Source: G963556115 sp963677015
Lineage (GTDB): Bacteria > Planctomycetota > SZUA-567
Assembly (NCBI GenBank): GCA_963677015.1
Contig: OY781533.1
Location: 3,596,001-3,660,000 of the forward strand
Direction of reading: 5' to 3'
Length of the DNA: 64,000 nucleotides
The notes beneath the pieces were generated by a model. The model worked only from the letters and a program-made list of their open reading frames with translations, did not search any database and was not told where the DNA came from. Shown here one piece after another: positions 54,206-63,789 of the stretch; positions within the stretch are counted from its first letter, which is position 1, and each line of letters begins with the position of its first letter. The translations under genes and the position numbers were made by a program.

Positions 54206-57200
54206 TTACTTATCAGTTCTATGATCCTTCTTTACACCTTTTAACCTGGCAAAACAGGTATAAAGCACCGGAGTCAGAAACAACGTAACAAACTGCGAGA
54301 CAATCAAACCTCCGACGATAATAAGCCCTAAAGGCTGCCGCGCCTGACCACCGGCTCCCAATCCCAAAGCTATCGGCAGAGCTCCAATGCTGGCGGCTAC
54401 CGTTGTCATCATAATGGGACGAAACCGTATCAACGCCCCCTCATATACCGCTTCCGCCGCCGCCAGCCCCTCTTCTTCCCGTTTAGCGGCAAAGTTAACC
54501 ACCATGATTGCATTCTTCATTACAATACCAATCAGCAGAATTAGCCCCACAAATCCAAACAGATCCAACTCTCTATTAAAAATAATCAGCATCAGTAGAC
54601 CACCGAAGGTCGCAGATGGCAGCCCAGAAATAATCACTACCGGATGCAGAAAATCTTCATACAAAATCCCAAGAATTATATATATCACAAATATACATAA
54701 AAGCAGCAGAAGGCCCAGGTCTACCAGTGATTTTTCAAATTCACTGGCCATTCCCTGAAAACTTCCGGTTATTGATTCCGGAAGAATTTCCGCAGCAGTC
54801 TTCTTTACCACTTCGGTCGCTTCCAATAGACTTACACCCGGAGCCGTATTGAAGCTTACAGTTACCGATGGCAGCTGATTGGTATGATTAACCGTCAAAT
54901 ACCCGGTTCCTTCTTCAAATGTACAGAAACTGTCCAGACGCACGAGTTTTCCGGTTGTCTCAGACTTTACATACAGAGACTTGAGATCCTCTTTCTGATC
55001 ACGTGCCCGGGGCAGAACTTCAACTATCACCCTATAGGTATCGGTATTATTATAAATCCAGACAACCCTTCTTCCCGCATACGCATTGAGCAGAGTTAAT
55101 TCTATATCACGCGCAGTCAGTCCCAATGCTCCGGCTTTATCACGATCAATTACAATATTAATCTGCGGCGTACTTGCTGAAAGATTACTGTTGACTCCTC
55201 GCAATTCTTTCAAACCCCGCATTTTATTGTTTAATTCTTCAGAATATTTTGCCAGTGCCTCCATATCCATACTCTGCAGTGTATACTGATAAACACTGTT
55301 TGTCCGTTTACCCCCAAGCGGAATGAGCGGAGGATTATTTACAAATACCCAGAGACCCGGTAATTTATTTAGCAGCACCTGCAACTCTGCCACAACCTTT
55401 TCAGCCGAGGTTTTACGCTCTTTCCCATACGGCTTTAGAAGGATCCCGAAAAAACAGTTATTAGGAGCCGGATAACCGGATACTACAATCGTATTTTTCA
55501 CATATTTATTATGCATTAGGATATCATTTATCTGCATTGACAGTTTTGAGATCTCTTCTGCACTCACCCCTTCACGTCCCACGGCAAATGCCTGCATAAA
55601 ACCCAGATCCCCTTGCGGCTCAAAGCCTTTAGGTATTCTGGACAAAGAGATAATTGAACCCGCCAGCATCAATATGCCGATAAATACGGTCAGCCATTTA
55701 TACGCCAGCGCCCGTTGTAAAATCCATTCATAAAGCCCGTAAATATATCTGAACACTCTGCCTTCCTGTGCCAGTCTGGTCTGCTGACGCAGCAAATGCC
55801 CGCAAAGCATCGGAGTCAAAGTCAAAGTAATAATTCCGGAGATCAGGACTGTAGCACAGATAGTTACTGCAAATTCATTGAGTATCCGGCCTATAACCCC
55901 ACTCATAAATAATATCGGAATAAAAACCACCACCAGTGACAATGTCATGGAAATAATAGTAAAACCTATCTCTGATGATGCCTCCATCGCTGCCTGCAGT
56001 GGTTTTTTTCCCATATGCAGATGCCGGACTATATTCTCCAGCATAACTATCGCATCATCCACGACAAAACCTATAGCCAGTGTTAAAGCCAGTAACGAGA
56101 GCATATCCAGAGTAAAATTATAATAGAACATGACAATAAAGGTCGCAACCAGTGTTAGCGGAATAGCAATCGCTGTAATCAGCATTCCCAGCAGATTTCG
56201 CAGGAATATATATATTACCAGCACGACCAGAGCTATAGCCAGCACCAGAGTATATTTAACGTCATCGATAGAATTGAGAACCGGTACCGATTGATCATGA
56301 ACAATCTCCATCTTGATGCCGGCGGGTATGTTTTTTTTAATTACATCATATTTTTTATAAAATCTGCTCACCACCTCAAGGGTATTAGCTCCAATCTGTT
56401 TTTTTACCGCCAGACAAATCGCATCTTTACCCCAAACCCGTACTATAACATCTTCATCGGCAGTACTGTCTATCGCTCTTCCCAGATCTCTGATATACAC
56501 CGGCTGACCATTTTCATACTTCACCACTACATCCGCATATTCCTGCGCACAGAATAACTGCCCATTACTTTTAAGCAGCGGTGAAACATACTTCCCTTTC
56601 AGCACTCCAATAGGCAGATTAACACTAGCCCCTTCAACCGCTGAAACAACATCATCAAGGCCAATACCCATAGATGCGAGCTTTGCCGGATCGAGCTGTA
56701 TTCTTACCGCGTACTCCGATGAACCATATATCAATACCTCGCCGACACCCTGAATCATAGATATATTATCCGACAGTATATTATTCGCGACCTCATAAAC
56801 ATCGGACATACGCATTGTATCAGAAGTAAGTGTTATCCAGATTACCGGCTGATCCGTAGGATTTATCTTGGTGTAACTCGGCGGTGCATCCAGATCCGGA
56901 AGATTCTGATGGGCTCTGCTTATAGCAGCCTGAACATCCATTGCCGCTATATCAATGTCCTTATTAAGATCAAATAGCAGAGTAACAGTTGTCAGCCCCA
57001 TACTGCTCGAACTGCTCATGGATTTTATTCCTTCAATATCGGCGAACTGTTTCTCCAGCGGACTGGCAACATTACTCGCCATAACCTCAGGACTTGCCCC
57101 CGACATGGATGCGGTCACATTAATTACCGGAAATTCTATTGAAGGCAGAAAACTCACTGCAATAAGCTTATAAGCGATAACCCCGAATATAAATATACCC

Positions 57201-57256
57201 AGCATTAATAGAACCGCCATTTTAGGTCTCTTGATAAATAGTTCACTCAATCTCAT
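54206..57256 (-). CDS. RND efflux transporter, HAE1 type
   Basis: 1016 residues, with the compact AcrB/MdtBC layout: 12 helices, N-terminal FIKRPKMAVLLMLGIF, signature AIGFVVDDAIVMLENIV in helix 4, and the second-half LLIGIVMKNAIMVVNFA. It exports drugs or other amphiphiles. It lies 9 bases after an MFP gene with which it forms an operon. Sequence is clearly different from the first RND pump in this window, which belongs to another branch. Confidence 0.94.
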   Translation of the reverse strand: MRLSELFIKRPKMAVLLMLGIFIFGVIAYKLIAVSFLPSIEFPVINVTASMSGASPEVMASNVASPLEKQFADIEGIKSMSSSSSMGLTTVTLLFDLNKDIDIAAMDVQAAISRAHQNLPDLDAPPSYTKINPTDQPVIWITLTSDTMRMSDVYEVANNILSDNISMIQGVGEVLIYGSSEYAVRIQLDPAKLASMGIGLDDVVSAVEGASVNLPIGVLKGKYVSPLLKSNGQLFCAQEYADVVVKYENGQPVYIRDLGRAIDSTADEDVIVRVWGKDAICLAVKKQIGANTLEVVSRFYKKYDVIKKNIPAGIKMEIVHDQSVPVLNSIDDVKYTLVLAIALVVLVIYIFLRNLLGMLITAIAIPLTLVATFIVMFYYNFTLDMLSLLALTLAIGFVVDDAIVMLENIVRHLHMGKKPLQAAMEASSEIGFTIISMTLSLVVVFIPILFMSGVIGRILNEFAVTICATVLISGIITLTLTPMLCGHLLRQQTRLAQEGRVFRYIYGLYEWILQRALAYKWLTVFIGILMLAGSIISLSRIPKGFEPQGDLGFMQAFAVGREGVSAEEISKLSMQINDILMHNKYVKNTIVVSGYPAPNNCFFGILLKPYGKERKTSAEKVVAELQVLLNKLPGLWVFVNNPPLIPLGGKRTNSVYQYTLQSMDMEALAKYSEELNNKMRGLKELRGVNSNLSASTPQINIVIDRDKAGALGLTARDIELTLLNAYAGRRVVWIYNNTDTYRVIVEVLPRARDQKEDLKSLYVKSETTGKLVRLDSFCTFEEGTGYLTVNHTNQLPSVTVSFNTAPGVSLLEATEVVKKTAAEILPESITGSFQGMASEFEKSLVDLGLLLLLCIFVIYIILGILYEDFLHPVVIISGLPSATFGGLLMLIIFNRELDLFGFVGLILLIGIVMKNAIMVVNFAAKREEEGLAAAEAVYEGALIRFRPIMMTTVAASIGALPIALGLGAGGQARQPLGLIIVGGLIVSQFVTLFLTPVLYTCFARLKGVKKDHRTDK

Positions 57257-57265
57257 GATTCAGCC

Positions 57266-58381
57266 TTACTTATTATCTTTGCCGGTTACGACTTTTACCT
57301 GAGCTCCGGGATAAAGCTTGAAAACACCACTCACTACCACCTGCTGATCCTTCTCAACTCCTGAAAGTATTGCCAGTTCATTATCCTCCAATTCCCAGCC
57401 AACCTTTATCTCCTGTAACTCCGCTTTATTATCTTTTATAGTATATATCATACTTCTACCGCCCTGACCTGTTATCACCGCCCGCTCAGGGATTACCACA
57501 ACCCCGGGTTTTCTGGTAAGTATAAGCTTTACCTCGACAAATTCACCAGGCCAGAATTCATGTTTTGCATTATCCAGCTCCGCCTGCAGTTCAAACATAC
57601 CGGTTCCCGAATCTATGCTATTACCGGCATAATCAACTATTCCCTGCAAACTTAATCCCGGAAATTCAGAACTGGTTATTATCACTTCTAATTTCTGCTT
57701 TTCATAATAACGCCTGACATCACGCAACGCAGCAGCAGGAAGAGAAAAAAGCACTTTAAGCCGATTAATTTCATTCAAAGTTATCAACACATCCTGATAT
57801 GCAGATATCAGATTCCCCTCATTTATTTTCTTTCTACCCACTACACCTGTTATCGGAGCAGTAATCCGACAATAATCCAGATTTTTTTTTGCCTGATCCA
57901 GCTCAGCCCGCGCCGCCACCACACTGGCCTCCGCTTCCTTGGCTAAAGCTGCCTGCTGATCCATCTTCTCTTTGGCAATTACCGACTTTTTATAAAGTTT
58001 CCTTGAAATTTCCGCTATTTCCTGACTATCTTTCTCCCCGGCTAATTCACGTTCCAGATTAGCCTGCGCCAAACGCACCGCCAGTTCATAAGGCACAGTA
58101 TCTATTTCAAATAGAAGCTGTCCTTTCTTGACTTCAGCACCATCATTACAGAGAATCTTTTCAAGCCTGCCATCAATTCTGGATTTAACCTCAATAGTCG
58201 AAAAGGCCTCCAGATGCCCCATACCTTTGAGATAAACCGGAACCGTCCGTAACTCTGCAGTTACTGTTTCAACCGGCATTACCGGTACTTCCGCTGCTAC
58301 AGCACATAAATTTACCATAACCCGGACCATTATTACCGCAGATAAAAGTACAGATATCGTCTTATTCTTATATCTGCTCAT
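57266..58381 (-). CDS. RND periplasmic adaptor, MdtA-like
   Basis: 371 residues: signal peptide or anchor (about 8-30), lipoyl halves (IEVKSRIDGRLEKILCNDG and CRITAPITGVVGRKKINEGN), an alpha hairpin (about 100-165), and beta-barrel and membrane-proximal domains. It partners the HAE1 pump 9 bases downstream. The order adaptor then pump with no outer-membrane factor matches the first efflux operon. Confidence 0.93.
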   Translation of the reverse strand: MSRYKNKTISVLLSAVIMVRVMVNLCAVAAEVPVMPVETVTAELRTVPVYLKGMGHLEAFSTIEVKSRIDGRLEKILCNDGAEVKKGQLLFEIDTVPYELAVRLAQANLERELAGEKDSQEIAEISRKLYKKSVIAKEKMDQQAALAKEAEASVVAARAELDQAKKNLDYCRITAPITGVVGRKKINEGNLISAYQDVLITLNEINRLKVLFSLPAAALRDVRRYYEKQKLEVIITSSEFPGLSLQGIVDYAGNSIDSGTGMFELQAELDNAKHEFWPGEFVEVKLILTRKPGVVVIPERAVITGQGGRSMIYTIKDNKAELQEIKVGWELEDNELAILSGVEKDQQVVVSGVFKLYPGAQVKVVTGKDNK

Positions 58382-58528
58382 TTCAGCTCCTGAAAAAATA
58401 ATTTGGTATTAGACAGCAACAGCACACACTCTATTTTTATTACATCATATTTATATTTTATGTCAATTTTTATTTTACTATTACAATATATAACGCTAAG
58501 GACTTGAATAATAATAAACTATAAAAAA

Positions 58529-58558
58529 TCGTACTTGTATCCACAGACACAAGTACGA
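58529..58558 (-). terminator. Intrinsic terminator of hisC
   Basis: A 10-pair stem (TCGTACTTGT/ACAAGTACGA, 10-base loop) with six T after it on the minus strand. It separates hisC from the efflux operon. Confidence 0.85.
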
Positions 58559-58594
58559 CCATACTCTTTATAAATTATTTAAGAATCTGTCAAA

Positions 58595-59650
58595 CTACAG
58601 CACCGGCAAAAGTTCCCGGATAGCACGCAATACCTCACGCATATCATTATCAGTTCCAATACTTATACGTAAAAATTCATTGAGTCGCGGCGCATTCCAA
58701 TACCGCACCAGAATTTTACGCTCTTTCAGCGCCTGATAAAGTTTTCCGGCAATTCCTTCTGCAAACTGCACCAGAACAAAATTTGCCGCAGAAGGAAATA
58801 CCTTTATGGCATCTGCAGCTATTTCTTTACTGAACCATTCCCGGGTCGCAATTATTTTTTCACAGTTCTGCTGCAGCCACTCCTGATCCTTGAGTGCCGC
58901 CTCTGCCGCCGCCTGAGCCAGCAGCCCGGAATTGTAATAATCACGCACTTTATGCAGCTGCTGCATAATACTAACATCAGCAATACCTATTCCAGCACGC
59001 AATCCTGCCAGACTATAGCTTTTAGAGAGAGTTTTAACAACCATCAGATTCTTATATTCAGTGAGTAAAGGAAGTGCAGAATTCTGATTACGGTCAAAAT
59101 CCGCATACGCCTCATCAATTACCACCAAAGCTCCATCTGCCGCAGCCAGAATTTTTCTGATATCATCAAGTACATAAGCAATACTGCTGGGGGCACCGGG
59201 ATTAGGAAAGAATATAACTTTTGCCCCCTGAAAATCAGGAAGTTCAGGGAGTGAATAATCTTCAGGGAAAGGGATTTCAATACACTCTCCACCCTGAACA
59301 TTCACCAGAGTTTTATAGAAAGAAAAGGTAGGTGAGAAGGTAAAGACCTTATCCCCTTCACTGACACATGACTGACAGATTATACGGAGCATTTCATCTG
59401 AGCTGTTTGTAAGCATTACCTTATCAGCAGCCACCCCATACAATTCTGCTGCCGTCTGCCGGACATTAATACTTGAACTCTCAGGATATAAATTGAGTGA
59501 ATCTATTGTCGATTCAATCGCCTTGCGTACTGCCGGTGAAGCCGGATAGGGATTCTCATTGGCATTTAAAATTATAAACCCCGTTCCCTTAGCCTTTTCA
59601 CCCGGAATATATGACGACATTTTCTCCACTGATTCTCTAATAAACGACAT
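58595..59650 (-). CDS. hisC: Histidinol-phosphate aminotransferase
   Basis: A PLP enzyme of histidine synthesis, 351 residues. LNANENPYPASPAVRKAI, NLYPESSS, the PLP-lysine block TLSKSYSLAGLRAGIG and the tail LRISIGTDNDM match HisC. The usual NPNNPTG appears as NPGAPSS. Related aminotransferases of this fold could act on other substrates, and no his genes are adjacent. ATG 59648-59650 is chosen over an in-frame TTG seven codons upstream; neither has a strong ribosome binding site. Confidence 0.87.
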   Translation of the reverse strand: MSFIRESVEKMSSYIPGEKAKGTGFIILNANENPYPASPAVRKAIESTIDSLNLYPESSSINVRQTAAELYGVAADKVMLTNSSDEMLRIICQSCVSEGDKVFTFSPTFSFYKTLVNVQGGECIEIPFPEDYSLPELPDFQGAKVIFFPNPGAPSSIAYVLDDIRKILAAADGALVVIDEAYADFDRNQNSALPLLTEYKNLMVVKTLSKSYSLAGLRAGIGIADVSIMQQLHKVRDYYNSGLLAQAAAEAALKDQEWLQQNCEKIIATREWFSKEIAADAIKVFPSAANFVLVQFAEGIAGKLYQALKERKILVRYWNAPRLNEFLRISIGTDNDMREVLRAIRELLPVL

Positions 59651-59806
59651 AATATTATACTCACAATCCAATAAATTAAATTAGAAATAATTGACTATTA
59701 TCTATGAAAACTGTACCCTATACATTATTATAAGTTTCTGTTGATGATTTTAAATATATTATTTAACATAATAATCAATATTTACAATAATCCTGGATCA
59801 AAAAAC

Positions 59807-61540
59807 ATGTCAAACATTATCTGTCCTCATTGCGGTGCCGCCCAGCTCAGAAGTGGATTACACTTAGGAGAAAATATCCGCTGTGAAATATGCCAGAAAT
59901 GGTTTATCAATGAAGCACAGATAGATATAGAACAAAACAACTCAATTGAAGAAGAGGTTGTCCTTGAAGACTCCTCGGTAACCGGTCAGCGTCTCTTGAA
60001 AGAGGTTAGAGAAGTACTCGACAAAATACCGATTATTGATAAATACCACCCGGGAAAGATAATTGGCAAAGGTGGTATGGGAACGGTACTCCATGTATTT
60101 GACCAGTATATCCGGCGTGAAGTTGCTATTAAAATCATGCAGGATTCATTTGGTGATGAGGAAAAAGCCCGTTTTCTGGAAGAGGCTCAGATTACCGGTC
60201 AGCTGGAACATCCTAATATTGTTCCGGTACATGATCTGGGATTCACGCCGGACGGAAAATTATTTTTCCTGATGAAACTGGTAAAAGGACGGAGTCTCGA
60301 AGAAGTTCTTGATGCTATACGTGCCGATGATGGAGCAACCCGCTCCTCCTATCCGTTACCCAGACTGCTGCAGGTGCTTGAAAATGTCTGCAGTGCAGTT
60401 GCCTACGCACATTCACGGGGCGTAATCCACCGTGACCTTAAGCCGGCAAATATCATGCTCGGTGATTTTGGTGAAGTACTGGTCATGGACTGGGGACTGG
60501 CAAAATCCGGAAATGTAAAGAATCGACGCTCTCCGGTGGATTATCATCATGAAATGAATAACCCGCTTATCGGTAGAGGTAATTATAAAGCCAATATGCG
60601 CGCTGCTATAAATGATATCAAAGAAGTAAACCTTTCAGAAGCGGTTAATATCATGCGTAAAGATTCCAATATCTGGGGTACACGCCGCGGAACAGTCGCC
60701 GGAACACCTGCTTATATGTCACCGGAACAGGCCAGAGGCGATATGAACCAGCTTGATGAACGCAGTGATATATATTCACTTGGTGCTATTCTCTATGAAA
60801 TTCTTACCGGTACTCCTCCAGTACTTGGGTCCAAAGAATTTGAAATCGTCGACGCTGTAATCGCCGGAAATATTCAACCTCCTTCGAGCCGGGCACCAAA
60901 ACGCAATATCCCATCTGAACTCTCCCGCATCACTATGCGCGCTCTGGCAACAGCAGCTGATGAACGCTATCAGAGTGTTATTGATTTTCAACATGACCTC
61001 AGAAACTTTCTAGAGGGTCTTACAGTTTTCAAACGTGAAGAAAATTTCTGGAAAACTATTTTCCGACTTACCAGACAGCACACTTTTACCAGTATCATAA
61101 TTATACTCACTCTACTGACGCTTATTTTTGGTGTCTTTCTCGGTTTTTTCTCACGAAACAACCTTGAAGCAAAGATTAAATTCCAGAAAGACAGACTTGA
61201 ACAGCAGGTAGAAAATAATAAACTTCGTGCAAAACAGTGCCTTACTGCAGCCAATGCCTATATTGAAAACGCTGAACTGCCAAGCGCCAAAATGCTGCTG
61301 GATATAGCATTGGAATTCAACCCAAAATTACGCGATGCCAGATTCTTAAGAGCTGAAATTCTTTATTCGCAGCAAAAATACGGAGAAGCACTCAAAGATC
61401 TTGAATATATCATTATGGATAATCCATCAGATATTGAAGCTACTGAAAAAATAGCCCAATGCAAAAAAGCAATCAAGGTTATTCAAAAAGAAAATATTCT
61501 TAATTTCAGTACCGATACTCTACCGGATCTTGAAAATTGA
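59807..61540 (+). CDS. Membrane Ser/Thr protein kinase with zinc ribbon and TPR
   Basis: 577 residues: an N-terminal zinc ribbon (CPHC...CEIC, residues about 6-32), a Hanks-type kinase (GKGGMGTVLHV, VAIKIMQ, HRDLKPANIM, DWG, GTPAYMSPEQA, DERSDIYSLG), one membrane helix (about 440-463) and a C-terminal region with TPR-like repeats that would lie outside the cytoplasm. DWG replaces DFG, as in many PVC kinases. About 60 residues are inserted between DWG and the GTPAYMSPE segment, lengthening the activation loop. It stands alone on the plus strand, 83 bases before the symporter pair. The start is set at MSNIICPHCG, so the zinc ribbon begins the protein. Confidence 0.9.
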   Translation: MSNIICPHCGAAQLRSGLHLGENIRCEICQKWFINEAQIDIEQNNSIEEEVVLEDSSVTGQRLLKEVREVLDKIPIIDKYHPGKIIGKGGMGTVLHVFDQYIRREVAIKIMQDSFGDEEKARFLEEAQITGQLEHPNIVPVHDLGFTPDGKLFFLMKLVKGRSLEEVLDAIRADDGATRSSYPLPRLLQVLENVCSAVAYAHSRGVIHRDLKPANIMLGDFGEVLVMDWGLAKSGNVKNRRSPVDYHHEMNNPLIGRGNYKANMRAAINDIKEVNLSEAVNIMRKDSNIWGTRRGTVAGTPAYMSPEQARGDMNQLDERSDIYSLGAILYEILTGTPPVLGSKEFEIVDAVIAGNIQPPSSRAPKRNIPSELSRITMRALATAADERYQSVIDFQHDLRNFLEGLTVFKREENFWKTIFRLTRQHTFTSIIIILTLLTLIFGVFLGFFSRNNLEAKIKFQKDRLEQQVENNKLRAKQCLTAANAYIENAELPSAKMLLDIALEFNPKLRDARFLRAEILYSQQKYGEALKDLEYIIMDNPSDIEATEKIAQCKKAIKVIQKENILNFSTDTLPDLEN

Positions 61541-61571
61541 TTTTCATATTGCACAAAAATACTGCGTAAAA

Positions 61572-61599
61572 TTGAATATAAATTCAAATCATTTATATT
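61572..61599 (+). promoter_or_regulatory. Putative promoter of the sodium symporter operon
   Basis: TTGAAT (61572-61577), 16-base spacer, TATATT (61594-61599), ending about 24 bases before the first symporter gene. Confidence 0.4.
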
Positions 61600-61623
61600 A
61601 ATTAATCTATAGAAAGGTACAAC

Positions 61624-61806
61624 ATGCACGAGATACTTGGTATTCCCGATCTCTGGGCATCCATGTCAATTATACTTTCAATTCTTGCCACTATCTTCTG
61701 CGCGATTTACGGTATAATCGGCTGGAATAAAGGCGGTGCGCCGGAACCGAAAGATGAGATCAAAAAATGGGTCAAAGATGAAGACGAAATAGAGGACGAA
61801 TTTTAA
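61624..61806 (+). CDS. Small accessory subunit of the sodium:solute symporter
   Basis: 60 residues: LGIPDLWASMSIILSILATIFCAIYGIIGWNKG forms one membrane helix with the typical short start and WNKG end of the symporter small accessory protein family, followed by an acidic tail. AAAGG lies 6-7 bases before the ATG. The gene sits 33 bases before the large symporter gene, as usual for this pair. Confidence 0.85.
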   Translation: MHEILGIPDLWASMSIILSILATIFCAIYGIIGWNKGGAPEPKDEIKKWVKDEDEIEDEF

Positions 61807-61839
61807 TTATTTTGAACATTAATATATAAAGGCTTAAAT

Positions 61840-63495
61840 ATGACATTTTTAATTACTCTTGTAGCCCTCTATTTATTTGTAATAGGCTATCTCGGATATC
61901 GCGGCTGGAAAGGAACAAAAACAGCTGCAGATTATCTGATTGCCGGAGGAAACACACATCCGGTAGTTATGGCTCTGAGCTACGGAGCAACTTTTATATC
62001 TACCTCGGCAATTATCGGTTTCGGCGGAGCCGCTGCAATATTTGGCATAGGACTGCAATGGCTGAATTTTCTTAATATTTTTGTCGGTATTCTGATCGCC
62101 TTTATATTCTTCGGCTCCAGAACTCGCGCCATTGGACATCATCTGCAGGCACATACCTTTCCAGAACTGATCGGCAAACGCTTCAAATCCAGAGGACTGC
62201 AAATATTTGCCGGTTTTGTTATCCTGATCTTCATGCCGGTATATACCGGCGCAGTACTTATGGGCGCCACCTATATTATCAGTTCAAAACTGGGTATATC
62301 CTATGAAGTTGCACTCTTCTTTTTTTCTATTATAGTTGCGATGTATGTTATAATGGGTGGACTCAAAGGTGTCATGTACTCGGATGCCATGCAGGGAGGA
62401 CTGATGTTCTTCGGACTGCTGCTGCTGCTCTGGCTTACCTACTCCAAGCTTGGTGGAGTTATAAACGCACATGAACGTCTTACCGCCATGGCACCTCTGG
62501 CCATAAAAGCCTTTGGTAAAGCCGGCCATAACGGTTGGACGGCCATGCCGAGTTTCGGTTCAAAATTCTGGTGGATAATGGTCAGTCAGATAATTCTCGG
62601 AGTAGGTATTGGTGTACTTGTTCAGCCGCAGCTTACAGTCAGATTTATGACCGTTAAAAGCAAGAAAGAACTCAACCGGGCAGTATTTATCGGAGCCGTA
62701 TTTATTTTCATTGCAGTTGGTGTTTCTGATATGGTAGGCCCATTATCAAATGTATTCTTTATGGAAGTTGTTCCAAATGGAGCTACAGAAGCAATTGGAA
62801 AAATTTCTATCGCCGCAGCCGATGGTAAAACCGGCCAGATCATTCCATTATTCATGGCTAAATTTATGCCTGGCTGGCTCTCTGACATATTCTTCGTTAC
62901 CCTGCTAGCTGCTGCTATGAGTACCGTAAGCAGCCAGTTCCATGCAATGGGTACCGCCGCCAGCCGGGACATCTATGAAGTCATCTCTCCTTCAAAGAGT
63001 GAAAAAGGCTCTATTATTTCGACTCGTATCGGCATATTTCTAACCTTTGTCTGGAGTGTAACACTCGCTGAAGCACTTCCAGGATTATTCTCAAGTAAAG
63101 GAGAAGCCATCATCGCCAGAGGCACCGCCGTATTCTTCGGTCTATGTGCCGCCTCTTTTCTTCCCCTCTTTATCGGCGGTCTCTATACACGTCTAATTAC
63201 TAAGGCCGGCGCACTCTGGGGTTGCGGCTGTGGTTTTGTTGCCAGCGCCTTCTGGCTGGTCTTTGTTAAGGATAAAGAAGCGCAAATCTTCGGCCTATGC
63301 AAAATGCTGACCGGAAAAGAATCTCTAGCTTTAGATATCCAGCATTATATGCCGTCATGGGTTATTGTCGGTGAAGTTGATCCAATTGTTATAGCACTGC
63401 CAATATCAATAATCGTCACTATTGTCGTAAGTATCTACAGCAAAAATTTTGACCAGCAGCATCTTAATAATTGTTTTGAAGCTTACAATCATTAA
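61840..63495 (+). CDS. Sodium:solute symporter (SSS family)
   Basis: A 551-residue inner-membrane transporter with about 13 helices. The N-terminal GWKGTKTAADYLIAGGNTHP, the ATFISTSAIIGFGG stretch and AAAMSTVSSQFHAMGTAASRDIYE (sodium site and conserved DIY) fit the SSS family. Members import organic acids, sugars or amino acids with Na+. Paired with the small accessory subunit, an organic acid or similar solute is likely but not certain. A strong terminator follows at 63503. Confidence 0.93.
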   Translation: MTFLITLVALYLFVIGYLGYRGWKGTKTAADYLIAGGNTHPVVMALSYGATFISTSAIIGFGGAAAIFGIGLQWLNFLNIFVGILIAFIFFGSRTRAIGHHLQAHTFPELIGKRFKSRGLQIFAGFVILIFMPVYTGAVLMGATYIISSKLGISYEVALFFFSIIVAMYVIMGGLKGVMYSDAMQGGLMFFGLLLLLWLTYSKLGGVINAHERLTAMAPLAIKAFGKAGHNGWTAMPSFGSKFWWIMVSQIILGVGIGVLVQPQLTVRFMTVKSKKELNRAVFIGAVFIFIAVGVSDMVGPLSNVFFMEVVPNGATEAIGKISIAAADGKTGQIIPLFMAKFMPGWLSDIFFVTLLAAAMSTVSSQFHAMGTAASRDIYEVISPSKSEKGSIISTRIGIFLTFVWSVTLAEALPGLFSSKGEAIIARGTAVFFGLCAASFLPLFIGGLYTRLITKAGALWGCGCGFVASAFWLVFVKDKEAQIFGLCKMLTGKESLALDIQHYMPSWVIVGEVDPIVIALPISIIVTIVVSIYSKNFDQQHLNNCFEAYNH

Positions 63496-63502
63496 AGAAT
63501 CA

Positions 63503-63528
63503 GGGCTGAATATATTCAGCCCTTTTTT
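63503..63528 (+). terminator. Intrinsic terminator of the symporter operon
   Basis: GGGCTGAA, loop TATA, TTCAGCCC then six T, just after the symporter stop. The next gene's ribosome binding site begins only a few bases later. Confidence 0.9.
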
Positions 63529-63543
63529 AAAAAGGAGTATATT

Positions 63544-63789
63544 ATGAGCCTGAATAATGCCATAAAATTCATTGACGAAGCCAGAAGAAACTCTGATCTT
63601 CGCACCAAACTAAACACAGCAGCTGATAACGCCACCCGCGAAGAAATTCTTCATGAACTCGATCTAGTCTTTAATTATGCAGAATTCGAAGATGCCTATA
63701 ATAGTATGCTTGCAAGTTGCCAATTTGAAGAGCAGGCTGATGATCTTAAAAATTTCAAACTATGGTGGGACTTTCTACTTCACTATTAA
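63544..63789 (+). CDS. Small Nif11-like protein
   Basis: 81 residues, helical, with SLNNAIKFIDEARRNSDLRTKL at the N-terminus in the pattern of Nif11 domains (Nif11-like leader peptides and nitrogen-fixation-linked proteins), then a hydrophobic-charged heptad pattern. No double-glycine cleavage site and no Cys/Ser/Thr-rich core is present, so it is not an obvious peptide precursor. AAAGGAG lies 6 bases before the ATG. Its promoter would have to lie in or beside the terminator; otherwise it depends on read-through from the symporter operon. Family assignment is moderate. Confidence 0.55.
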   Translation: MSLNNAIKFIDEARRNSDLRTKLNTAADNATREEILHELDLVFNYAEFEDAYNSMLASCQFEEQADDLKNFKLWWDFLLHY

